17,203 bases of DNA from Anaerolineales bacterium (GTDB lineage Bacteria > Chloroflexota > Anaerolineae > Anaerolineales > JABWBV01): contig JALUWE010000085.1 of assembly GCA_027019845.1 (NCBI GenBank), positions 1 through 17,203 of the forward strand, read 5' to 3'. The notes beneath the pieces are model-generated. The model ran no database searches. It saw nothing but the letters and a program-made list of their open reading frames with translations, and had not been told where the DNA came from. Positions 1 through 5,479 of the stretch are shown piece by piece. Each line of letters opens with the position of its first letter. Within the stretch, counting starts at the first letter, position 1. A program made the position numbers and the translations under genes.

Positions 1-49
1 CTCCCCCCCTCTGAGCATCATTTTTCACCCCAAGCAGGAGAAACAGGTT

Positions 50-1141
50 ATGGCCAGGATTTTTGACGTTATCGAATACCCCAACGCGATGCGGGACGAG
101 ATCGTGCATCGCTTCCCGGAGAGCGGTCCGGGAGATTTTCGCATCGGCTCGCAGGTGATCGTCCGCGAGTCCCAGGCGGCAGTATTTTTCCGGGATGGCG
201 TGGCGCTGGATGTCTTCGGCCCGGGGCGGCACACCATCGCGACTGCCAACATCCCCTTGCTGATCGATAAAATCGGCGAAAAATTATTCGACGAAAAGAC
301 CCCCTTCCCCGCGGAGGTGTATTTCGTCTCCATGCGGGAGTTCCCGGAACGCAAATGGGGCACGCCGCAGCCGATCATCGTGCGCAACCCCGGCATGGGG
401 CTGGGCGTGGCCTTGCTCCAGGGCTTTGGCACCTTCAGCTTCCAGGTCTCCGACCCGCAGCAGTTCGTCACCCAGGTGGTGGGCGCGCAGGGTGTGTACC
501 GCACCACCGACATCGAAAACCGCTTGAAGACCATTTTGCTCTCCAAATTGCAGGATTTGCTGGGCGAAACCGCGGCCAAGTACAGCGTACCGGAGCTGAT
601 CGGCCTGACCGAGGAGCTGGGCGCGGGCGTACGTGCCAAAGCGCAGGACGATTTTCTGGCCCTCGGCCTGACGCTGAAGACCTTTTACATCGGCAACCTG
701 AAGCCCTCCAGCAAATCCGCGGAAGAGCTGCGCGCCATGGGGATGCTGGACATGCAGACCTACACCCAACTCCAGGCCGCGGACGCGTTGCGCGACGCAG
801 CCCAGAACCCCGGCGGCGGCGCGGGCCTGACAGCCGGAATCGGCGCGGGGATCGGCATCGGCAATGTGATGGGGCAGGCCTTGGGCGGCATGGTCGGCGG
901 CGGGCAGCAACAACAGGCCGCGGCCAGCGGCGCGGCGGTCGGCGCAGGAGCCGGCGCGGGCGCAGCCGCCGCCTCCGGCGGTTTGCCCGCTGTGATGACC
1001 CCCGCGGAAGCCGCTGAGGTGTTGCGCGTTTCCGAAGAGGACGTGATCGCAGCCATCGAGGCCGGTGACCTCAAAGCCCGTAAACTCGGACGCGCTTACC
1101 GCATCAGCAAAAAGGCGTTGGAAGACTTTCTCGAGGGCTGA
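50..1141 (+). CDS. SPFH/band 7-domain protein with C-terminal excisionase-like HTH
   Basis: The 363-aa protein resembles the bacterial SPFH ('virion core protein', YdjI-like) family, scaffold proteins that bind membranes or large assemblies. Residues about 1-230 form the SPFH part: a short N-terminal segment, then a beta-rich stretch (IGSQVIVRESQAAVFFRDG) typical of the family, and helical segments. Residues about 251-314 are a Gly/Ala-rich linker with a QQQQ tract. Residues 316-363 (MTPAEAAEVLRVSEEDVI... RAYRISKKALEDFLEG) match the pattern of an excisionase/MerR-like winged HTH: recognition-like helix, then the K-x-G-R-x-Y-R-I-x-K wing. Family members usually end in a zinc ribbon or GYF-like domain, so the DNA-binding-like tail is unusual. 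No transmembrane segment or signal peptide is visible. ATG 50 is preceded by AGGAG at 36-40, nine bases upstream. The gene appears monocistronic, ending at the terminator at 1169-1197. The domain calls are from pattern recognition, and the partner of the scaffold is unknown. Confidence 0.82.
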   Translation: MARIFDVIEYPNAMRDEIVHRFPESGPGDFRIGSQVIVRESQAAVFFRDGVALDVFGPGRHTIATANIPLLIDKIGEKLFDEKTPFPAEVYFVSMREFPERKWGTPQPIIVRNPGMGLGVALLQGFGTFSFQVSDPQQFVTQVVGAQGVYRTTDIENRLKTILLSKLQDLLGETAAKYSVPELIGLTEELGAGVRAKAQDDFLALGLTLKTFYIGNLKPSSKSAEELRAMGMLDMQTYTQLQAADALRDAAQNPGGGAGLTAGIGAGIGIGNVMGQALGGMVGGGQQQQAAASGAAVGAGAGAGAAAASGGLPAVMTPAEAAEVLRVSEEDVIAAIEAGDLKARKLGRAYRISKKALEDFLEG

Positions 1142-1168
1142 GCACCCAATCACCCCCAGAAGAAACGC

Positions 1169-1197
1169 AAAGGACGGGCCCCCTGCTCGTCCTTTTT
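1169..1197 (+). terminator. Rho-independent terminator after SPFH gene
   Basis: A hairpin with arms AAAGGACGGG and CTCGTCCTTT (one G-T pair) and a 7-base loop is followed by T residues to 1197. It lies 28 bases after the SPFH stop and before the end of the convergent gene at 1208. The minus-strand T run is only three bases, so it is mainly a plus-strand terminator. Confidence 0.85.
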
Positions 1198-1207
1198 CTC
1201 GTCCTCC

Positions 1208-1918
1208 CTACCCCTCCTTTTCAATTGCCTTCTGTAAAGCCTGAATTTTCTCCGGCGACAGGCGGAACTGCTTGTTCTTCCCTTGTTTGCGGATGAATTC
1301 TTTCAATTTTTTGATTGTCAGGGTGGGCACGGGTGCCTCGCCAGCCTGCACGTCCGCCTGGGGGTTGGTGAACACCAACGCGGCCCGTGCCGGGGGGAAT
1401 TCCATATCGGGAATTTCTCGGGCAATGAACTTGTTCAAGCTCTCCAATTCTGCGCCGATCTCCAAATCCGGGCGTCCAATCCCTTCCTGGGCGAACAATT
1501 TCATATAGGCCAGGAAAAGCCCCCCCTTTTGCCGCCAACGGCCTTTTTCGTAGGTGATCGTGCCGCGCTGGTGCTTGGGGAAGATCGCCCAAATCCCCGC
1601 CGGGCCGATCAGCAGGTGGGACACTGGCGCGGTGTAATGATACAGGGTGTAATTTTTATCCAGCCCTTTCAGGGCCTGATCCAACACCTGGTCCGCCCGC
1701 GGGGGGCGCGAGTACCGGTTGCCAAAGTAAATGCCCAATTGGGAGAGGGCAAAGCCCACCAGCAGCGCGCCAAACGAGAGAAAAACCTGGGTTTGGTTTT
1801 GGTCGCCCTGAAAGGTCAAAATCATTCCGCCGACCAGGATCAGCAGCCCAACGATACTGGCAATCTGTCCGATTCTTGCGTTTCGTTTGATCAGGGCTTC
1901 GTTGGTAACGATTCTCAT
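1208..1918 (-). CDS. Two-helix membrane protein with degenerate NERD-like domain
   Basis: The protein is 236 aa. Two hydrophobic helices lie at about residues 16-36 and 44-66, with a positively charged stretch after the second (NRYSRPPR), suggesting a cytoplasmic C-terminal domain. The following region (HLLIGPAGIWAIFPKHQRGTI, then a GRW motif) resembles the NERD nuclease-related fold, whose usual core is 'hvllGp.Gvf.IetK...G.i....g.W'. Here the acidic residue before the conserved lysine is absent (IFPK instead of IETK), so catalysis is doubtful. The C-terminus (about 200-236) is Lys-rich and helical. ATG 1918 has GGAG eight bases upstream. The gene follows fabF on the same strand after a 68-bp gap full of heptamer repeats and may be co-transcribed with it. 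The function is unknown; the NERD relation is a pattern-level call. Confidence 0.75.
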   Translation of the reverse strand: MRIVTNEALIKRNARIGQIASIVGLLILVGGMILTFQGDQNQTQVFLSFGALLVGFALSQLGIYFGNRYSRPPRADQVLDQALKGLDKNYTLYHYTAPVSHLLIGPAGIWAIFPKHQRGTITYEKGRWRQKGGLFLAYMKLFAQEGIGRPDLEIGAELESLNKFIAREIPDMEFPPARAALVFTNPQADVQAGEAPVPTLTIKKLKEFIRKQGKNKQFRLSPEKIQALQKAIEKEG

Positions 1919-1935
1919 TCGATAGTCTCCTGTGG

Positions 1936-1979
1936 AGTTGTAAGTTGCGGGTTGAAAGTTAAAGTTCCCGGAGTTCCCG
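1936..1979. repeat. Degenerate heptamer tandem repeat (AGTTGNN)
   Basis: Four period-7 units start at 1936, 1943, 1950 and 1957 (AGTTGTA, AGTTGCG, GGTTGAA, AGTTAAA). Two weaker AGTTCCCG-like units follow. The repeat fills most of the gap between fabF and the NERD-like gene. Confidence 0.6.
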
Positions 1980-1986
1980 CGGTTTT

Positions 1987-3261
1987 CTACGAATTCCCGG
2001 CGTTGTCACCACAATCATTCTCGTACCGTTTTAGCACCAGGCAGGCGTTTTGCCCGCCCAACCCAAACGAATTGGACAGCGCCACATGCACGCTGCGCTG
2101 CCGGGCCGTGTTGGGAACGTAGTCCAGGTCACAATTGGGGTCAGGGTTTTCGTAATTGATGGTAGGGGGCACACAGCTTTCCTGAATGGCTTTGATGCAG
2201 GCAATCGCCTCCAGCGCGCCGGATGCGCCCAGTGCGTGCCCGACCATAGATTTGGTGGAGCTGATCGCCATTTTGTGCGCGTGCGGGCCAAACACGGCTT
2301 TGATCGCTTTGGTTTCCATGGCATCGTTGGCCGGGGTGGATGTGCCGTGCGCGTTGACGTAGTCGATCTCTTCTGGCCGCACGCCCGCATCCTGGAGGGC
2401 CCATTGCATGGCGCGAATCGCGCCCGAAGCGTTCGGGTCCAGCGCGGCCATGTGGAACCCGTCCGCGGAGGAGGCGTGCCCGGCCACCTCCGCGTGGACG
2501 CGCGCGCCGCGCGCCCGCGCGTGCTCCAGGCTTTCGAGCACCAGCGCGGCGGCCCCCTCCGAGAACACAAACCCCTCCCGGTCCGCGTTGAATGGCCGGG
2601 AGGCTGCCTGGGGGTTGTCGTTGAAGTTGACCGGCATGGCGCGCATGGCGCAAAAACCCGCGAACGCGTAATCCCGGATGATGGCCTCTGTACCGCCTAC
2701 GATGACCACCTCCGCTACACCGCGGCGGATCAGTTCGGCGCCTTCTCCGATGGTTTGGGTGCTGGTGGCGCAGGCGGTGGTGATGGTGGAATTGGGGCCC
2801 AGGCATTGAAAGCGGCGGGCGATCAGATAGGCGGGCATGTTCGGCAGGCCGCTGGGAAGCGTGAACGGGCTGACCCGGCTCAAGCCGCGGCTCTTCAGCA
2901 CTTCGATGTCGTCGGTGATCTGGTCGAGGCCGCCGATGGCGGTGCCGAAGACCACACCGCAGCGCTCCGGCTCTGGCATGGTGGCTGGCAAACCCGCGTC
3001 CTCCACGGCCTGCACCGCGGCGGCCAGCGCGAACTGCGAGGAGCGCGCCACGCGGCGGGCTTCCTTGCGCTCCATGTATGCCCGGGGATCGAAGTCCTGC
3101 ACTTCTCCGGCAATCTGGCAGGGGTACTCCTCCGCATCGAAGCGGGTGATTTTGCGAATCCCGGAGTGACCGGCAACCAGCCTCTCCCAATATGCCTGCA
3201 CCGAATTCCCCAAAACTGTGATGGCCCCCATTCCTGTAACCACAACTCTTTTTCTGTTCAT
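1987..3261 (-). CDS. fabF: Beta-ketoacyl-ACP synthase II
   Basis: FabF condenses malonyl-ACP with a growing acyl-ACP in cytoplasmic type II fatty-acid elongation. The protein is 424 aa, slightly longer than the usual ~412. It has the thiolase-fold KAS signature: nucleophile C164 in the TTACATST motif, H305 in NAHGTSTPAND, K337 and H342 in KSMVGHALGASG, and the C-terminal NSFGLGGQNA loop. It begins RVVVTGMGAITVLG, as in FabF proteins, although the more common wording is ..GlGavtPlG. ATG 3261-3259 overlaps the plsX stop by 4 bases (ATGA), so the two are probably translationally coupled. acpP and fabD, which commonly lie near fabF, are not here. FabB is the main alternative, but the sequence and genomic context favour FabF. 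Confidence 0.95.
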   Translation of the reverse strand: MNRKRVVVTGMGAITVLGNSVQAYWERLVAGHSGIRKITRFDAEEYPCQIAGEVQDFDPRAYMERKEARRVARSSQFALAAAVQAVEDAGLPATMPEPERCGVVFGTAIGGLDQITDDIEVLKSRGLSRVSPFTLPSGLPNMPAYLIARRFQCLGPNSTITTACATSTQTIGEGAELIRRGVAEVVIVGGTEAIIRDYAFAGFCAMRAMPVNFNDNPQAASRPFNADREGFVFSEGAAALVLESLEHARARGARVHAEVAGHASSADGFHMAALDPNASGAIRAMQWALQDAGVRPEEIDYVNAHGTSTPANDAMETKAIKAVFGPHAHKMAISSTKSMVGHALGASGALEAIACIKAIQESCVPPTINYENPDPNCDLDYVPNTARQRSVHVALSNSFGLGGQNACLVLKRYENDCGDNAGNS

Positions 3262-4274
3262 CGTACTGCCTCACGCACCTGGGATTTCAGACGTTCCTCG
3301 ATAGCCCCGCGTATGGAGGAGAGCAAATCCGCTTCGGCTGCCTGCCGCGCCAGCCGGATGGCGCTGAACACCGCCCGCGCGTTCGAGCGACCATGCCCGA
3401 CGAACACCAACCCGTCGATGCCCAGCAGTGGCGCCGCGCCGATCTCCGCCGGGTCGAGCATTTTGCGGATTTCGCCAAAGGCCGGTTTTGCCAGCAGCGC
3501 GCCCATCTTGGTGCGAAACGAAGACATCAACTGCTCGCGCAGTATGTCGATCAGCAGTTTTGCCACCGCTTCGCTGCCCTTGGTCAGGATATTGCCGGTA
3601 AAACCGTCGGTGACCACCACGTCGGCCTCTCCGCCGAACAGCTCCTTGCCCTCCACATTACCAATGAAGTTCAAGCCGCTGGCCTCCAGCAGCGGGTATG
3701 TGGCCCTGACCAGATCGTTGCCTTTACCGGCCTCCTCGCCGTTGGAAAGCAGCCCCACCCGCGGATGTTCGACGCCCAGTACACCCTGGGCGTACACCGC
3801 GCCCATGACCGCGAACTGCAACAGGAATTCCGGGCGGCACTCGACGTTGGCCCCAATGTCCAACACCACACATTGGCCGCCCTTGACCGGGTAGAGCGCG
3901 CTCAACGCCGCCCGTTTGACCCCCCGGATGCGCCCCAGAATGATCTGGCCGTGCGCCAGCGCGCCGCCGGTGTTGCCCATGGTGACGAACGCGTCCGCCT
4001 CCCCGGCTTTGATCAGCTGCATGGCGACCGACATGCTGTTCTGCGCCCGGCGCAGCACCCGCGGGGAGATTTTTTCGCTCATTTCAAACACTTCCGGTGC
4101 ATGAACGACGCGCACGCGGCTGGCGTTCATTGCCTTCAATTTCGGAAGCAGGATTTCTTCTGGCCCGGTCAATAAAATTTCTTCGCCATACTTTTGAGCG
4201 GCTTCTACAGCGGCCTGCAATTCCGGCTGCGGATGATTGTCACTGCCCATGGCGTCTAAAACTATGGTTGGCAT
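3258..4274 (-). CDS. plsX: Phosphate acyltransferase PlsX
   Basis: PlsX converts acyl-ACP and phosphate to acyl-phosphate, the donor used by PlsY to start phosphatidic-acid synthesis. It is a peripheral membrane enzyme. The 338-aa length is normal. Family motifs are in order: DAMGSDNHP near residue 7, GNTGGALAHG near 99, VLDIGANVECRPEFL in the middle, GLLSNGEEAGKG, VVTDGFTGNI, and the C-terminal GIDGLVFVGHGRS. ATG 4274 has GGAG at 4281-4284, six bases upstream; a second ATG four bases further up is out of frame. It is the first gene of the plsX-fabF unit. Its leader runs into the CT-rich arrays at 4292-4620, so the plsX transcript would carry many GGAGAA motifs if it starts beyond them. Confidence 0.96.
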   Translation of the reverse strand: MPTIVLDAMGSDNHPQPELQAAVEAAQKYGEEILLTGPEEILLPKLKAMNASRVRVVHAPEVFEMSEKISPRVLRRAQNSMSVAMQLIKAGEADAFVTMGNTGGALAHGQIILGRIRGVKRAALSALYPVKGGQCVVLDIGANVECRPEFLLQFAVMGAVYAQGVLGVEHPRVGLLSNGEEAGKGNDLVRATYPLLEASGLNFIGNVEGKELFGGEADVVVTDGFTGNILTKGSEAVAKLLIDILREQLMSSFRTKMGALLAKPAFGEIRKMLDPAEIGAAPLLGIDGLVFVGHGRSNARAVFSAIRLARQAAEADLLSSIRGAIEERLKSQVREAVR

Positions 4275-4291
4275 TCATCGCTCCATTAGTC

Positions 4292-4345
4292 GGTCTGACT
4301 GGTCTTACTGGTCTCATTTGTCTTACTTGTCTGAGTTGTCCACCC
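4292..4345. repeat. Six-unit nonamer tandem repeat
   Basis: Six units of exactly 9 bases start at 4292, 4301, 4310, 4319, 4328 and 4337 (GGTCTGACT, GGTCTTACT, GGTCTCATT, TGTCTTACT, TGTCTGAGT, TGTCCACCC). It lies just upstream of the plsX ribosome binding site and next to a separate period-7 array. Confidence 0.75.
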
Positions 4346-4360
4346 ACTTTTCACTCCCCT

Positions 4361-4620
4361 CTCTCCATTCTCCGTTCTCCTTTCTCCATTCTCCATTCTC
4401 CATTCTCCATTCTCCATTCTCCGTTCTCCATTCTCCTTTCTTCTTTCTCCTTTCTCCTTTCTCCTTTCTCCTTTCTCCTTTCTCCTTTCTCCATTCTCCA
4501 TTCTCCGTTCTCCATTCTCCTTTCTCCATTCTCCATTCTCCATTCTCCATTCTCCGTTCTCCATTCTCCATTCTCCATTCTCCATTCTCCTTTCTCCTTA
4601 TCTCCTTTCTCCTTTCTCCA
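4361..4620. repeat. 37-unit heptamer array TTCTCCN (GGAGAA on the minus strand)
   Basis: About 260 bases consist of the heptamer TTCTCC followed by A, T or G. The phase is held from 4361 to 4598, with one TTCTTCT variant at 4438 and one extra base near 4599. A-, T- and G-ended units come in runs, as expected from duplication. On the minus strand each unit reads GGAGAA, like a Shine-Dalgarno core. Together with 4292-4345 it fills the gap between plsX and the tRNA promoter. Open frames through it (Glu/Asn/Arg-rich) are artefacts of the period. Confidence 0.95.
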
Positions 4621-4634
4621 CACTCATCCTTTCC

Positions 4635-4662
4635 TTGACGCGAGTCAGAAGCTGATTATAAT
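4635..4662 (+). promoter_or_regulatory. Sigma-70-type promoter of tRNA-Leu
   Basis: TTGACG (4635-4640) and a perfect TATAAT (4657-4662) are separated by 16 bases. The expected start is near 4669, five bases before the tRNA. The -10 lies within ATTATAAT (4655-4662), which also gives a perfect TATAAT on the minus strand directed toward plsX. Confidence 0.8.
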
Positions 4663-4673
4663 AGCCCATGCAC

Positions 4674-4757
4674 GCGCTTGTGCTGGAATTGGCAGACAGG
4701 CATGGTTGAGGGCCATGTGCCCGTTAGGGCGTGTGGGTTCGACTCCCACCAAGCGCA
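4674..4757 (+). tRNA. tRNA-Leu (anticodon GAG)
   Basis: The 84-nt gene folds as a class II tRNA. The acceptor stem is GCGCTTG (4674-4680) with CAAGCGC (4750-4756), discriminator A4757. The anticodon stem CATGG/CCATG encloses loop TTGAGGG, giving GAG at 4708-4710, which reads CUC and CUU. A long variable arm (about 4718-4732) pairs GCCC with GGGC, and the T arm is GTGGG-TTCGACT-CCCAC. The long variable arm and the discriminator A support leucine. The CCA end is not encoded (TGG follows), so it must be added after transcription. Confidence 0.96.
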
Positions 4758-4791
4758 TGGAGAGACATTTGGGCAGCGTTTGCACACCGAA

Positions 4792-4818
4792 GGGCAGGTC
4801 AAAGACCTGCCCCTTTTT
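4792..4818 (+). terminator. Rho-independent terminator after tRNA-Leu
   Basis: A perfect 9-bp stem GGGCAGGTC/GACCTGCCC with an AAA loop is followed by C and five T residues. It lies 34 bases after the tRNA. Confidence 0.93.
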
Positions 4819-5062
4819 GTATTGCCGGGTATGTGGGGGTTGTCCAAAGTGAAGCAAATGCCATCGAGCTTTTGGCATCATACGTGTGATTGGCTGAAAC
4901 TCCGGTGTGTGGCATAGGATAGACCAAGTTGAGCGTTTTGACAAGAGGCGGGGAGGGTATAATAAGCGCTGATGAACCCGGAAACCAACCCCACCCAACC
5001 CGCCTTGTTCCCCGCGCTGTCGGTATAATCCGCATCCATCAAACCAACCTCCAGGAGGCCCC
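4819..5062 (+). promoter_or_regulatory. Intergenic leader with two -10-like boxes before the SCP2 operon
   Basis: No gene is seen in these 244 bases. TATAAT occurs at 4958-4963, with TTGACA at 4938-4943 but only 14 bases between them, and again at 5024-5029 without a clear -35. The second box would start transcription near 5036, giving a leader of about 27 bases containing AGGAGG (5053-5058), four bases before ATG 5063. A small inverted repeat, ATGCCA/TGGCAT, lies near 4859-4880. Confidence 0.5.
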
Positions 5063-5470
5063 ATGCCCCACGATTTCCCCAGCCAGGAATGGCTGCAAGC
5101 CTTCCACCAAAAACTCAACAGCGACCCACAATACGCCCAGGTTGCCCGCAATTGGGAAGGCGACCTGTGCCTGATCATCGACCCCGATGAAACCTTCGAC
5201 CGCCAGGTCGTCATGTACTTCGACCTGTGGCACGGCGCGTGCAGAAAAGTGGGCTATCACCGCAGCCCGGACGAAGTACAGGCCAGATTCGTGATCAACG
5301 CGCCCTACTCCAACTGGGTGCGCATCCTGGAAGGCGAACTGCACCCCATCCAGGCACTGGCCACCATGAAACTCAAACTGCGCGGCAACATGGCCTACAT
5401 CATGCGCAACGTCCCCACCGTGTTGGACTTCACCCGCTGCGCGCGGGAACTCTACCAACAAAACAACTGA
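5063..5470 (+). CDS. SCP2 sterol-binding domain protein
   Basis: The 135-aa protein is essentially a single SCP2-like domain. This small cytoplasmic fold has a hydrophobic tunnel that binds fatty acids, acyl-CoA or sterol-like lipids. The strand pattern GDLCLIIDPDETFDRQVVMYFDLWHGACRKV is followed by ARFVINAPYSNWVRILEGELHPIQALATMKLKLRGNM. The second part matches the family motif 'w..il.Ge.dp..A.m.gkl.v.Gd', and the last helix (TVLDFTRCARELY) is also typical. AGGAGG at 5053-5058 supports ATG 5063. It is the first gene of a tight operon, and the AOR-family gene starts nine bases after its stop. Given that neighbour, a role as carrier or accessory for a hydrophobic substrate is plausible but inferred. 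No catalytic residues are evident. Confidence 0.82.
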   Translation: MPHDFPSQEWLQAFHQKLNSDPQYAQVARNWEGDLCLIIDPDETFDRQVVMYFDLWHGACRKVGYHRSPDEVQARFVINAPYSNWVRILEGELHPIQALATMKLKLRGNMAYIMRNVPTVLDFTRCARELYQQNN

Positions 5471-5479
5471 CAGCCCTCC

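Noticed and set aside
4286..4852. Open frames of up to about 250 codons across the heptamer array on both strands
   Set aside because: A 7-base period free of stop codons produces open frames automatically. The proteins are simple Glu/Asn/Arg or Ser/Pro/Phe repeats with no SD or homology pattern.
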